Source: Streptomyces sp. NBC_00440 (GTDB lineage: Bacteria > Actinomycetota > Actinomycetes > Streptomycetales > Streptomycetaceae). From it: 64,000 nucleotides of DNA. The translations under genes and the position numbers were made by a program. The stretch covers positions 4,026,001 to 4,090,000 of the forward strand of contig NZ_CP107921.1 in NCBI RefSeq assembly GCF_036014215.1, read 5' to 3'. Below are positions 25,259-36,482 of the stretch, piece by piece (positions within the stretch are counted from its first letter, which is position 1; each line of letters starts with the position of its first letter). Under the pieces are notes generated by a model. It had not been told where the DNA came from. It saw only the letters and a program-made list of their open reading frames with translations, and did no database searches.

Positions 25259-26260
25259 CTAGTGGGCGTCGGCGATGTGCTGAGTGCCCAGCCGCTTGCG
25301 GAACACCCAGTACGTCCAGCCCTGGTAGAGCAGGACCAGCGGCGTCATGATGCCCGCCACCCAGGTCATGACCTTGAGCGTGTAATGGCCGGACGCCGAG
25401 TTGTCGATCGTCAGACTCCAGGCGGCGTTGAGCGAGGACGGCATCACATCCGGCGCCAGCGAGAGGAACAGTGCGGCCACCGTGGCCGCGATGGCCACCC
25501 CCGTGAAGGCGAAGGCCCAGCCCTCCCGGGTCCGGGCGTTCATCACGAACGCCGCGACGAGCGCGGCCAGCGCCACACAGAGCGCCGTCAGCGTGGACCC
25601 GTCGCCGCGGTCCGCCTGCAGCCAGATCAGGAAGGCCGCGGCGAGAGCCGCCGTGACGACAGCGGCCTTGGCCGCGAAGGCCCTGGCCCGCACGCGGATG
25701 TCGCCCACCGTCTTGAGCGCCGTGAAGACAGCCCCGTGCAGGGTGCACAGCGCGGTGAAGGCGAGCCCGCCGAGGACCCCGTAACCGTTCAGCAGGTCCC
25801 CGAACGAACCGGCGTAGTCCTGGTGGCTGTTGACCGGCACCCCGTGAACCATGTTGGCGAAGATCAGCCCCCAGAGGAACGGCAGCAGCAGAGAGGTGGT
25901 GAAGAGCACCCACTCCCAGTTGCGCTGCCAGCTCTCCTCGGCCCGCTTGTGGCGGTACTCGAAGGACAGCACCCGCACGATCAGCAGGACCAGGATCAGT
26001 ACGAGCAGCAGATAGAAGCCGCTGAAGAAGGTGGCGTACCAGACCGGGAAGGCCGCGAACATCGCGCCTGCCGCGGTGATCAGCCACACCTCGTTCCCGT
26101 CCCAGACAGGACCGATGATGTTGATCAGCACCCGGCGCTCGCGCCGGTCCCTGGCCAGCAGCCGGGTGAGGATACCGACCCCGAAGTCGAAGCCTTCGAG
26201 GAAGAAGTACCCGGTCCACAGCACGGCGATCAGCAGAAACCAGAAGTCGTTGAGGCCCAT
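25259..26260 (-). CDS. cydB: Cytochrome bd oxidase subunit II
   Basis: 333 residues with about nine membrane helices; begins LNDFWFLLIAVLWTGYF and has GFDFGVG early on, the CydB family signature. With CydA it forms the high-affinity quinol oxidase bd that reduces oxygen to water at low oxygen tension. It starts 13 bp after cydA and is followed after 20 bp by cydCD, so one message is likely. Nothing unusual in length or composition. Confidence 0.96.
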   Translation of the reverse strand: MGLNDFWFLLIAVLWTGYFFLEGFDFGVGILTRLLARDRRERRVLINIIGPVWDGNEVWLITAAGAMFAAFPVWYATFFSGFYLLLVLILVLLIVRVLSFEYRHKRAEESWQRNWEWVLFTTSLLLPFLWGLIFANMVHGVPVNSHQDYAGSFGDLLNGYGVLGGLAFTALCTLHGAVFTALKTVGDIRVRARAFAAKAAVVTAALAAAFLIWLQADRGDGSTLTALCVALAALVAAFVMNARTREGWAFAFTGVAIAATVAALFLSLAPDVMPSSLNAAWSLTIDNSASGHYTLKVMTWVAGIMTPLVLLYQGWTYWVFRKRLGTQHIADAH

Positions 26261-26273
26261 GACGTCTCTCCTC

Positions 26274-27857
26274 TCAGTACGCGAAGGTCAGGGGTTTGTC
26301 GGCGTCATCGTCATCGTCTCGGCCTCCCGGCCCACCGGGCCCTGAGAAGGGGCCGCGCAGCCGCGGGTCCTTGGCGGGCGGCTGTTCGTCGGTGTCCGGA
26401 CCCATCACCGCGTACTTCTTCATCAGCCGGACGTTGATCCAGCCGAGAATCGCGTAGAGCGTGACCAGGACGATCAGCGAGATCAGCATCTCCGTCTGGG
26501 AGACACCGGGGGAGACGGAGTCGGCGGTCTTGAAGAGACCGAAGACGGCCCAGGGCTGCCGGCCCATCTCGGTGAAGACCCAGCCGATGGAGTTGGCGAT
26601 CAGCGGGAAGACCAGGGAGGCCATCCCCACGCGCCAGCCCCACTTCGTGAAGAAGGGGTTCAGCTCCCGGCCCGCCGTGAGCATCAGCTTGGGCGCCTCG
26701 TCGTCGCCGGTCCGGTGCTCCGGCAGCAGCCACTTCTTCTTCCGGGTCAGCCAGAGTCCGGCAGCCGCGGCCACCGACGCCGTGAGCCCGATCCCGATCA
26801 TGAGCCGGAATCCCCAGAAGGTGACGAAGATGTTGGGTACGTAGTCGTCGGGGCTGCCGCCGTACTTGGCAGCCTCGGCCTTCGCGGTCTGGTGGATGCC
26901 GGGTACCGCGGTGTGGAAGTCGTCGTGGGCGAGGAAGGACAGTATCCCCGGGATCGACAGCTCGACGGAGTTGTGGCCCGCCGCCACATTGCCCACCGCG
27001 AAGACGGAGAACGGCGCCGGTGCCTGGGTCTCCCAGAGCGCCTCGGCCGCGGCCATCTTCATGGGCTGCTGCTCGAACATCACCTTGCCCAGCTGGTCGC
27101 CGGAGAGCGCGGTGAGGATCCCGGCGGTCACCGTCATCACCAGGCCCATGCGCAACGAGGTGCGCATCACGCGGGTGCGCTTGGTGTCGGTGCTGGTACC
27201 CGCGGCCCTGGCCCGCCTGATCTTCCACAGGTGGTAGCTGGCGATGCCGACGACGAAGGCGCCGCCGGTGAGGAACGCCGAGGTCATGGTGTGGGTGAAG
27301 ACCACCAGCGCGGTCTTCTGGGTGAGCACGCCCCAGATGTCGTTGAGGTGCGCGACACCGGTGGCCCGGTCGATGGAGTACCCGACCGGGTGCTGCATCC
27401 AGGAGTTGGCCGCCAGGATGAAGTACGCCGAGAGGGTCGTCCCGATCGCCACCATCCAGATACAGGCACAGTGGATCTTCTTGGGCAGCTTGTCCCAGCC
27501 GAAGATCCACAGCCCGATGAAGGTCGATTCGAAGAAGAAGGCGATCAGCGCCTCCATCGCGAGCGGCGCCCCGAAGACGTCACCGACGAACTTCGAGTAG
27601 TCCGACCAGTTCATCCCGAACTGGAACTCCTGGACGAGGCCGGTGGCGACCCCGATAGCCAGGTTGATCAGCAGGAGCTTCCCCCAGAACTTCGAGGCGT
27701 GGAAGTACTTCTCCGCGCCCTTCCGCACCCAGGCGGTCTCGAAGCCCGCGGTGATCGCCGCCAGGGAGATCGTGAGGGGGACGAACAGGTAGTGGTAGAC
27801 GGTGGTCAGCCCGAACTGCCAACGCGCCAGGGTATCCGGCGACAGAGCTAGTTCCAC
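26274..27857 (-). CDS. cydA: Cytochrome bd oxidase subunit I
   Basis: 527 residues from a GTG start (VELALSPDTLARWQFGLTTVYHYLFVPLT), which contains the heme ligand His of the first helices. Further marks are QEFQFGMNWSDYSKF, and the GRQPWAV motif of the family. The Q-loop is of the short type, without the C-terminal insertion found in E. coli, as usual for actinobacteria. The C-terminus carries a charged, Gly/Asp-rich tail (GGPGGRDDDDDADKP). First gene of cydABCD; a Rex-type palindrome lies 84 bp upstream of the start. Confidence 0.96.
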   Translation of the reverse strand: MELALSPDTLARWQFGLTTVYHYLFVPLTISLAAITAGFETAWVRKGAEKYFHASKFWGKLLLINLAIGVATGLVQEFQFGMNWSDYSKFVGDVFGAPLAMEALIAFFFESTFIGLWIFGWDKLPKKIHCACIWMVAIGTTLSAYFILAANSWMQHPVGYSIDRATGVAHLNDIWGVLTQKTALVVFTHTMTSAFLTGGAFVVGIASYHLWKIRRARAAGTSTDTKRTRVMRTSLRMGLVMTVTAGILTALSGDQLGKVMFEQQPMKMAAAEALWETQAPAPFSVFAVGNVAAGHNSVELSIPGILSFLAHDDFHTAVPGIHQTAKAEAAKYGGSPDDYVPNIFVTFWGFRLMIGIGLTASVAAAAGLWLTRKKKWLLPEHRTGDDEAPKLMLTAGRELNPFFTKWGWRVGMASLVFPLIANSIGWVFTEMGRQPWAVFGLFKTADSVSPGVSQTEMLISLIVLVTLYAILGWINVRLMKKYAVMGPDTDEQPPAKDPRLRGPFSGPGGPGGRDDDDDADKPLTFAY

Positions 27858-27939
27858 GTCGTCACTCTCCTTACGTGGCCGGGGTCACAGCGGGTTTCCG
27901 TCCCTTTGATCCCACACAGCCCGGAAGAAAAAGGACGCG

Positions 27940-27965
27940 CTTGTGAAAGCGTTCACATTCACAAG
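27940..27965. promoter_or_regulatory. Rex-type redox operator upstream of cydA
   Basis: TTGTGAAAGCGTTCACAT at 27941-27958 is a near-perfect match to the Rex operator TTGTGAAN4TTCACAA of S. coelicolor. A wider inverted repeat, CTTGTGAA (27940-27947) and TTCACAAG (27958-27965), overlaps it, giving three half-sites. Rex releases DNA when NADH/NAD+ rises, so this should switch on cydABCD under oxygen limitation. Confidence 0.88.
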
Positions 27966-27997
27966 CAATACTACGAAAGCACTCCGGGCATGACGAA

Positions 27998-28024
27998 GGC
28001 GGGGTGCCCCAATGACACCCCGCC
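27998..28024 (-). terminator. Terminator hairpin after hisC
   Basis: GGCGGGGTG (27998-28006) pairs exactly with CACCCCGCC (28016-28024) around a 9-nt loop. It lies 72 bp after the hisC stop on the minus strand and before the cydA promoter region. A smaller hairpin (AAGGGG/CCCCTT) lies at 28043-28061. Confidence 0.7.
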
Positions 28025-28096
28025 CTGTTCGAACCCAGCCCGAAAGGGGGTTACAGCCCCTTCCGCTACAGCTCTCTGCCGCTGCGACTCCTGCCG

Positions 28097-29176
28097 CTAC
28101 AGCTCCTTGCGGTAGGCCGCCGCCGCCTGGAGGAAGAGGTCGTTGCCCTCGGTCTCGCCGATGGTGACCCGTACGCCCTCGCCGGCGAAGGGACGCACCA
28201 CCACCCCTGCCTTCTCACAGGCCGCGGCGAAGTCGACGGTGCGGTCGCCCAGCCGGAGCCATACGAAGTTGGCCTGCGTCTCCGGCACCGTCCAGCCCTG
28301 GCCGACCAGACCCTCGTACACGCGCGTCCGCTCGGCGACCAGGGATCCCACCCGGCCCAGCAGTTCGTCCTCGGCCTGCAGGGACGCGACCGCCGCGTCC
28401 TGCGCCAGCTGGCTCACCCCGAACGGCACCGCGGTCTTGCGCAGCGCGGCCGCGACCGGCTCGTGGGCGATGGCGAAGCCGACCCGCAGTCCGGCCAGCC
28501 CGTACGCCTTGGAGAAGGTCCGCAGCACCGCCACATTGGGCCGGTCCCGGTACAGCTCGATGCCGTCGGGCACATCGGTGTCCCGGTTGAACTCCCGGTA
28601 CGCCTCGTCCAGAACCACCAGGATGTCGGAGGGCACCCGGTCGAGGAAGCGCTCCAGCGCGGCCCTGCGGACCACGGTCCCGGTCGGGTTGTTGGGGTTG
28701 CAGACGAAGATCATCCGGGTCCGCTCGGTGATCGCGTCCGCCATCGCGTCCAGGTCGTGCACATCGCCGGAGTCCAGCGGCACCTGCACCGCGGTCGCCC
28801 CGCTGATCCGCGTGACGATCGGGTACGCCTCGAACGACCGCCAGGCGTAGATCACCTCGTCGCCGGGGCCCGAGGTGATCTGGAGCAGCGACTGGGCGAC
28901 GCCGACCGATCCGGTGCCGGCCGCCAGATGCGAGACCGGCACCCCGAAGCGCTCGGCCAGTTCGTGCATCAGGACGGTGCAGGCCAGGTCCGGGTACCGG
29001 TTGAAGCTTCCGGCCGCGGCGACTGCGGTCTCCATCACACCCGGCAGCGGCGGATACGGGTTCTCGTTGGAGGACAGCTTGTAGGCGACCGGGCCGCCCG
29101 CGGCGGCCGGCCTGCCCGGAACATACGCGGGAATGCCGTCCAGCGCGGCGCGCAGCTTGGGGCTCTTCTGGCTCAC
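28097..29176 (-). CDS. hisC: Histidinol-phosphate/aromatic aminotransferase
   Basis: 359 residues, fold-type I PLP enzyme: SSNENPYPP at the substrate pocket, [18 protein letters not shown] with the PLP-pairing Asp and Tyr, and the Schiff-base Lys in [15 protein letters not shown]. It transaminates imidazole-acetol phosphate or aromatic keto acids; members of this subgroup outside the his operon are often aromatic aminotransferases (PatA-like). It stands alone here, between cydABCD and a LacI regulator, so the second role (phenylalanine/tyrosine) is plausible and would fit with pheA elsewhere in the window. Cytoplasmic homodimer. Confidence 0.9.
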   Translation of the reverse strand: MSQKSPKLRAALDGIPAYVPGRPAAAGGPVAYKLSSNENPYPPLPGVMETAVAAAGSFNRYPDLACTVLMHELAERFGVPVSHLAAGTGSVGVAQSLLQITSGPGDEVIYAWRSFEAYPIVTRISGATAVQVPLDSGDVHDLDAMADAITERTRMIFVCNPNNPTGTVVRRAALERFLDRVPSDILVVLDEAYREFNRDTDVPDGIELYRDRPNVAVLRTFSKAYGLAGLRVGFAIAHEPVAAALRKTAVPFGVSQLAQDAAVASLQAEDELLGRVGSLVAERTRVYEGLVGQGWTVPETQANFVWLRLGDRTVDFAAACEKAGVVVRPFAGEGVRVTIGETEGNDLFLQAAAAYRKEL

Positions 29177-29511
29177 AGCGGATCCTCCTCGACTCGGATG
29201 AACCCACCCTATGAGGAGCGCCGCCCCCTGCGAATGCCGGGCGCCGATGGGGGGCGTACTGCCGAACCTGGCGCGCGCCCATGGCTTGCGCCGTGGCGCG
29301 CGTCCCCCGAAGAGGTGAGTTGAGACCTCATCGCAACATCAGCCATGGGCCAGGTACACACCCGCCGACACCCGAGACTCTTTTGACACGACCCCCAAAT
29401 CCCCTGTATTCAAAGGTGATTGATGCTAAATGATCATGCAGAAACGTGCCTGTCAACGCATGCATATGCGCTCAGCCCAACCGCCCCTCATCGCCCTACT
29501 ATCGGCTCGCC
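29177..29511. promoter_or_regulatory. Divergent region between hisC and the LacI gene with a promoter candidate
   Basis: 335 bp without a gene. TTGACA (29383-29388) and TGTATT (29405-29410), 16 bp apart, form a good sigma-HrdB-type promoter directed to the LacI gene, leaving a leader of about 95 nt. No clear LacI-type operator was recognised. Confidence 0.55.
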
Positions 29512-30633
29512 ATGACAGCAGCAGGGAAGCACCAGGTGAGCCGGGCGGAGACTCCCCGCAGGGCCAACCGGCAAGGACGAGCGGGCATCCGGGACGTGGC
29601 CGCCGCAGCCGGTGTCTCCATCACGACCGTCTCCGACGCGCTCAACGGCAAGGGCAGGCTCCCGGACGCCACCCGCCGCCATGTCCGCGAGGTCGCCGAC
29701 CGGCTGGGCTACCGCCCTTCCGCCGCGGCCCGAACCCTCCGTACCGGAAAGTCCGGCCTCATCGGCCTGACCGTCACCACGTACGGGGATGAACCTTTCA
29801 CCTTCACCGAATTCGCGTACTTCGCCGAGATGGCCAGAGCCGCCACCTCCGCCGCGCTCGCACGCGGCTATGCACTCGTCATCCTCCCCGCGACCTCGCG
29901 CCACAGCGCGGTCGACGTCTGGTCGAACGTCGCCCTCGACGGCACCGTCGTCATCGACCCCTCCGACCACGATCCGGTCGTCACCGAACTCGTACGCCAG
30001 GGTCTCCCCGTCGTCTCCGACGGCCGCCCGGCGGGCACCCTGCCCGTCACGGCCTGGGTCGACAACGACCACGAGGCAGCGGTCCTCGACCTGCTCGACC
30101 ATCTCGCCGCGGCCGGGGCCCGCCGCATCGGGCTGCTCACCGGCACCACGACCGACACGTACACCCGGCTCTCCACCACCGCGTATCTGCGCTGGTGCGA
30201 GCGGGTCGGGCAGGATCCGGTGTACGAGTCCTACCCCGCCCACGACCCGTGTGCGGGAGCCGTCGCCGCGGACCGCCTGCTCGCCCGCCCCGACCGCCCG
30301 GACGCCGTCTACGGACTCTTCGACCCCAACGGCACCGATCTGCTCGCGGCAGCACGGCGGTACGGACTGCGCGTCCCGGAGGACCTGCTGCTGGTCTGCT
30401 GCAGCGAATCCACCGTGTACGCGAGCACCGAGCCGCCCATCACGACCCTCTCGCTCAAGCCACGCCGGATCGGTACAGCGGTCATCCAGTTACTCATCGA
30501 TGCCATCGAAGGCATCAATGAGGACCACCCGGTCGAGCAGGTGATACCGACCGAACTCATCGTCCGGACCTCCTCGCAGCGCCGCCCGCCGCGCACCACG
30601 GTCAGCGCACCCCGCTCTCCGGCGCCGGACTGA
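29512..30633 (+). CDS. LacI-family transcriptional regulator
   Basis: 373 residues from ATG 29512; the frame runs 22 codons further up but only through leader sequence. The LacI HTH is clear at about 22-70: GIRDVAAAAGVSITTVSDALNGKGRLP, with hinge region RPSAAARTLRTGKSG. A periplasmic-binding-protein-like effector domain fills the rest (LIGLTVTTYGDEPFTF, ... VPEDLLLVCCSES). No adjacent sugar transporter or glycosidase is present; the next gene is a phosphoesterase on the same strand, 171 bp away. The ligand is therefore unclear, probably a sugar, with regulation at a distance. Confidence 0.88.
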   Translation: MTAAGKHQVSRAETPRRANRQGRAGIRDVAAAAGVSITTVSDALNGKGRLPDATRRHVREVADRLGYRPSAAARTLRTGKSGLIGLTVTTYGDEPFTFTEFAYFAEMARAATSAALARGYALVILPATSRHSAVDVWSNVALDGTVVIDPSDHDPVVTELVRQGLPVVSDGRPAGTLPVTAWVDNDHEAAVLDLLDHLAAAGARRIGLLTGTTTDTYTRLSTTAYLRWCERVGQDPVYESYPAHDPCAGAVAADRLLARPDRPDAVYGLFDPNGTDLLAAARRYGLRVPEDLLLVCCSESTVYASTEPPITTLSLKPRRIGTAVIQLLIDAIEGINEDHPVEQVIPTELIVRTSSQRRPPRTTVSAPRSPAPD

Positions 30634-30804
30634 CCGCCTCAATAGGTGCGAAAAGGGCGGCGGGGCGGCAGACCATCCGGATTCAGCACCCCTGGTGCGT
30701 CACAGAGTGCTAGTCGCATTCCTATGATGGGCGCACGACACCGCGGACCCCCCGACCAGGCAGGTCCGACCGGTGCACGGCGCGCGACGGTGGTGGAGGG
30801 GTCG

Positions 30805-31884
30805 ATGACTCAGGGGGCCGGTCTGGAACCCGCGATGCGGACGGCGACAGTGCGGGACTTCCGCGTACCGCCCCTGCCCGCGTCCGAGCACGCCCGCGAT
30901 GCCGGGAAGACGCCGCGGTACGCCGCCGGTGAGGAGCCGGACGGGTATACGGCAACCCAGCGGGACCTGCCCGTGATCAGCCGCGGCGGACCCGGTGACA
31001 CGGTCGTCGTACCGATCGTGCCCGAACCTCAGCCCCTCCCCGCCCCTTCCGAGGGCGAGGGAGGGCTCGGGCCGCTCTATGTCGTCGGCGACGTCCACGG
31101 GTACCTCGACGAACTCCTGGCCGCCCTGTGCGCCCAGGGGCTCATCGACACCGAGGGCAACTGGGCCGCCGGCAACGCCCGCCTCTGGTTCCTCGGCGAC
31201 TTCACCGACCGCGGGCCCGACGGCATCGGTGTCATCGACCTGGTGATGCGGCTGTCCGCCGAGGCCGCGGCCGCCGGCGGCTACTGCAAGGCCCTCATGG
31301 GCAACCACGAACTGCTGCTCATCGGCGCCAAGCGCTTCGGGGACACCCCGGTCAACTCCGGTGCGGGTACCGCGACCTTCCAGGCCGCGTGGCTGCTCAA
31401 CGGCGGCCAGAAGGCCGACATGGACCGGCTGCAGGACGTCCACCTCCAGTGGATGTCGCGGCTCGACGCCATGGAGCTGGAGGACGACCACCTCCTGGTG
31501 CACTCCGACACGACCGCCTATCTCGACTACGGCGATTCGCTCGAAGCGGTCAATGACACCGTCCGCGAGACGCTCACCCGTAACGACGCCGACGAATGCT
31601 GGGACCTGTTCCGCAAGTTCACCAAGCGCTTCGCGTTCCGCGACGAGTCGGGTCCGCAGGCCGTGCAGGAGCTCCTCGAAGTCTTCGGCGGCCACCGGAT
31701 CGTCCACGGCCACAGCCCCATCCCGTACCTGCTGGGCGAGGTCGGGGGCGAGGACGGCGATGACGGTCCGCGCACCGTCATCGAGGGTCCGCACGTGTAC
31801 GCGGACGGGCTCGCCGTCGCCATGGACGGCGGCGTGACCATGGCCGGAAAGCTGCTCGTGGTGCAGCTGCCGCTGCCGAACTGA
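30805..31884 (+). CDS. Metallophosphoesterase of the calcineurin/PrpE type
   Basis: 359 residues from ATG 30805 (GGTGGAGGGG upstream). An unstructured 95-residue N-terminus precedes the catalytic domain: YVVGDVHGY (motif GDxHG), WFLGDFTDRGPDG (GDxxDRG), LMGNHELLL (GNHE) and VHGHSPIPY (GH), the full set of dinuclear metal ligands. Relatives are Ser/Thr or bis-nucleoside polyphosphatases. There is no signal peptide, so it is cytoplasmic. It could act as a protein phosphatase in Streptomyces Ser/Thr signalling; the substrate is unproven. Confidence 0.88.
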   Translation: MTQGAGLEPAMRTATVRDFRVPPLPASEHARDAGKTPRYAAGEEPDGYTATQRDLPVISRGGPGDTVVVPIVPEPQPLPAPSEGEGGLGPLYVVGDVHGYLDELLAALCAQGLIDTEGNWAAGNARLWFLGDFTDRGPDGIGVIDLVMRLSAEAAAAGGYCKALMGNHELLLIGAKRFGDTPVNSGAGTATFQAAWLLNGGQKADMDRLQDVHLQWMSRLDAMELEDDHLLVHSDTTAYLDYGDSLEAVNDTVRETLTRNDADECWDLFRKFTKRFAFRDESGPQAVQELLEVFGGHRIVHGHSPIPYLLGEVGGEDGDDGPRTVIEGPHVYADGLAVAMDGGVTMAGKLLVVQLPLPN

Positions 31885-31917
31885 ACAGCGCACCTGAAGG
31901 CGATTTCCGGAAACCCT

Positions 31918-31939
31918 CTGTTACCCCGTGCCATAACAG
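31918..31939. repeat. Inverted repeat before the membrane protein gene
   Basis: CTGTTA (31918-31923) and TAACAG (31934-31939) flank a 10-nt spacer, 95 bp ahead of the next start. It could be an operator or the terminator of the phosphoesterase gene. Confidence 0.35.
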
Positions 31940-32033
31940 CTCTACCATCGGGTTATCCGTAGCAGGCTCTCCTCCGTTTACGCCCAACTGCCCGTCAGAA
32001 GGCGGGCGGCACGGCCCGACGGAGCATCGGGGG

Positions 32034-32864
32034 ATGCACATGAACAGCGCTTCGCACCTGCTGACTGAGGACCGTCCGGAGTTCGAGCGGCTCCTCGACG
32101 ACGCACTGCGCACCGCGCCCGACCGACCGGATCTGGCCGAGCTGGGGCAGCGGCTCAACAGCGAGCAGCTGCGCACCATGGTGCTCGACGCCGACAGCCT
32201 GGTCACCTCGGCCGCGGCAGCCGAGTACGACCACTTCGTGAAGGTGCGCGCCGAACTGCGCGCACCCGCCGCGGATTCGGTGCGCGCCTCCGTCCTCGCG
32301 CCCGTCAGAGGCGGCCCCAACGCGGGCGCGGGGCTCGCCGCCGTACTGGCCGTACTGGCCCCGGTGCTCGCGGGCACCGCCGCCGTGATCTTCCTGCTGG
32401 TGGGCTACCTGCTCAAGGCGCTCAATCCCGCGCCCGCCTTCGGCAACACCATGGTCACCGCGGGCTGGTTCTTCGCGGCCCTCACCGCCGCGGCCATCCT
32501 GGTCGCAGCGATCGGGCTCCTCCTGACGGCGCTGCGCAACGGCTCGACCGAGGTGCACCCCGAGCCGGAGGAGGGGGACGACGAGCTCTCCGAAGAGGTC
32601 GCCCGCGCCCGGGACGCCTGGCGCCACGCCCTGCTGGAACGGGGCATCGTCCCGTTCCTGAGCGCCGCGCTGGCCGACCCGAGCGTGGACCCGGCGGCGC
32701 CCGCCCCCTACCGGCCGGCGGGGCGCATACCCAACCTCGGGTACAGCCGCCCCGACTTCGCCAGTCCGGACGCGGGCGAGACGGCAGCCCACGACCGCCC
32801 CAGTTTCACCAGCCCGGACTTCACGAGCCCGGACTTCGGCGGCCCCGACCATCAGCCGGAGTGA
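32034..32864 (+). CDS. Two-helix membrane protein with SPDF repeats, function unknown
   Basis: 276 residues. The N-terminal 90 residues are soluble and helical (FERLLDDALRTAPDRPDLAELGQRL). Two membrane helices follow: about 100-125 (AVLAVLAPVLAGTAAVIFLLVGYLLKAL) and 140-165 (GWFFAALTAAAILVAAIGLLLTAL). The C-terminal half is cytosolic or external, Pro-rich and ends in TSPDF repeats (TSPDFTSPDF). Not assigned to a named family; conserved hypothetical of Streptomyces in appearance. ATG 32034 and ATG 32040 are both possible starts. Confidence 0.75.
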   Translation: MHMNSASHLLTEDRPEFERLLDDALRTAPDRPDLAELGQRLNSEQLRTMVLDADSLVTSAAAAEYDHFVKVRAELRAPAADSVRASVLAPVRGGPNAGAGLAAVLAVLAPVLAGTAAVIFLLVGYLLKALNPAPAFGNTMVTAGWFFAALTAAAILVAAIGLLLTALRNGSTEVHPEPEEGDDELSEEVARARDAWRHALLERGIVPFLSAALADPSVDPAAPAPYRPAGRIPNLGYSRPDFASPDAGETAAHDRPSFTSPDFTSPDFGGPDHQPE

Positions 32865-32870
32865 CAGCAC

Positions 32871-33020
32871 CCGTTGGGTCAGCATCCTTTGGGACAGCAC
32901 CCATTGGGACAGCGGCCGCAGTGACAGCCGCAGTGGCACCGGCCGTAGTGACACCACCCTGGTGACACCGGCCGGGCCGCTGTGACACCGGCCGGGCCGC
33001 TGTGGGACCGGCCGGTGTGA
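32871..33020. repeat. Repeats after the membrane protein gene
   Basis: A 20-bp unit GTGACACCGGCCGGGCCGCT occurs twice in tandem (32962-32981 and 32982-33001), with diverged copies on either side and preceding GGGACAGCACCCATTG-like units. The gap is non-coding and lies between convergent genes. Confidence 0.7.
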
Positions 33021-33052
33021 CACAGGAGCGGACCCGGTATGGAGGGGCGTGG

Positions 33053-34941
<1,889 letters not shown>

Positions 34942-35017
34942 GCAAAGGTGCCCCCACGCTAACGCCATCAGCCGCACACTGAACAGAGGGCCTCCCCTTT
35001 CTTGCGATGATCCGCTG

Positions 35018-36406
35018 GTGACCCCACACCCCGAACCGCCTCCCGGCGGGCACGGCCACTCGCACAGCCACGGCCCTGCGGCGCCCGTGTCCAAGCATCT
35101 GCGCAAGGTCATCGCGGCGGTGCTGATTCCCTTCGCGACGGCGGTTGTTGTCGGTCTCGCGGTCTTCTGGCCGGGCGGTGCGCCGCACCATGCCCGCAGC
35201 GGTGTCGGGTTCGACCGGCAGACGCAGCAGGGCGACGTGGTGGACATCACTTCGGTCAACTGCAAGGACGTGCACGCGAGTCAGTCGTCGGCGGCCGACG
35301 GGGGCGGGAGCGCGAGCGGGGGCGAGGGCGGAGGCGCAGACGCGGCGGAACAGCAGGCCGGCGCCCGTGCGGCCCCGCAGGGCACCCAGTGCAAGAGGGC
35401 CAGGATCGAGGTGACGAGCGGCAAGGACAAGGGCCGCACCTTCACCGAGATCGTTCAGCCGGACTCCCCGCGCCAGTTGCACCAGGGGCAGGGCGTGATC
35501 GTGGCGTACGCCCCCGACGCTCCCCGCGACCTGCAGTACTCGGTGTCCGACGTGGACCGGAAGTTCCCGCTGGCGCTGCTCGCCGGGATCTTCGCGCTGG
35601 TGGTGGTCGCCGTGGGCCGGCTGCGCGGGCTGATGGCGCTGGTCGCGCTGGCCGTCAGCTTCGCCGTGCTGTCGCTGTTCATCCTGCCCGCGATCCTGCA
35701 CGGGTCGAATCCGCTGGTCGTGGCGGTGATCGGGGCGAGCGCCATCATGCTGATCGCGCTCTACACCTGCCACGGTCCGACGGCGCGGACCTCGGTCGCC
35801 GTCATCGGCACGCTGATCTCGCTGATGCTGATCGGGCTGCTCGGTTCGCTCTTCATCGGCTGGGCCGGCCTGACGGGCAACACCGACGACAGCACCGGAC
35901 TGATCCACGGCCTCTACCCGCACATCGACATGAGCGGGCTGCTGCTGGCGAGCGTCATCATCGGATCGCTCGGAGTGCTGGACGACGTGACGGTCACACA
36001 GACCTCAGCCGTCTGGGAACTGCACCAGGCCGACCCCACGATGGGGGCCCGCGGGCTCTACCGGGCGGGCATCCGGATCGGCCGAGACCACATCGCGTCC
36101 GTCGTCAACACGCTCGTCCTGGCCTACGCGGGTGCGGCGCTGCCCCTGCTGCTGCTCTTCTCCATCGCGCAGAGCAGTGTGGGGACGGTGGCCAACTCCG
36201 AACTGGTCGCGGAGGAGATCGTACGAACCCTGGTGGGCTCGATCGGCCTGGTCGCCTCGGTGCCGGTGACCACGGCGCTCGCCACGCTCGTGGTCTCGGC
36301 CGACCGCCCGCGCCAGGGGACCGGCGGTGCGGGCCGTGGGACGGGCTGGGCGCTCCCCGGAAGGGGCATCGCGCGGGGTGGTGGGGGCCGCCGTCGCAAG
36401 CACTGA
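35018..36406 (+). CDS. YibE/F-family membrane protein
   Basis: 462 residues from GTG 35018 (VTPHPEPPPGGHGHSHSHG); the frame extends upstream without family similarity. The His/Gly/Ser-rich N-terminus (GGHGHSHSHG) could bind metal. One helix (about 35-55), a 120-residue external domain with an acidic Gly-Ser insert, then seven or more helices with the YibE/F pattern (SSVRGLMALVALAVSFAVLSLFILPAIL-like, SVIIGSLGVLDDVTVTQTSAV). Function of the family is unknown, although a role in transport has been proposed. It is divergent from thiC, sharing its promoter region. Confidence 0.85.
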   Translation: MTPHPEPPPGGHGHSHSHGPAAPVSKHLRKVIAAVLIPFATAVVVGLAVFWPGGAPHHARSGVGFDRQTQQGDVVDITSVNCKDVHASQSSAADGGGSASGGEGGGADAAEQQAGARAAPQGTQCKRARIEVTSGKDKGRTFTEIVQPDSPRQLHQGQGVIVAYAPDAPRDLQYSVSDVDRKFPLALLAGIFALVVVAVGRLRGLMALVALAVSFAVLSLFILPAILHGSNPLVVAVIGASAIMLIALYTCHGPTARTSVAVIGTLISLMLIGLLGSLFIGWAGLTGNTDDSTGLIHGLYPHIDMSGLLLASVIIGSLGVLDDVTVTQTSAVWELHQADPTMGARGLYRAGIRIGRDHIASVVNTLVLAYAGAALPLLLLFSIAQSSVGTVANSELVAEEIVRTLVGSIGLVASVPVTTALATLVVSADRPRQGTGGAGRGTGWALPGRGIARGGGGRRRKH

Positions 36407-36482
36407 GCCGTCGGGCTCGGCGCTCGCTCAGGCCGAAGCTCCCAGGCCCAGTTCTCAGCCCTCACAGCTCAGCCCTCACCCC

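Noticed and set aside
25239..26219. Upstream extension of cydCD through cydB
   Set aside because: The extension is a shadow of cydB; the CydD start lies after the cydB stop.
28000..28060. GTTCGAACCC resembling a tRNA T-loop between hisC and cydA
   Set aside because: No acceptor, D or anticodon stem can be folded around it; the surrounding sequence is a terminator hairpin.
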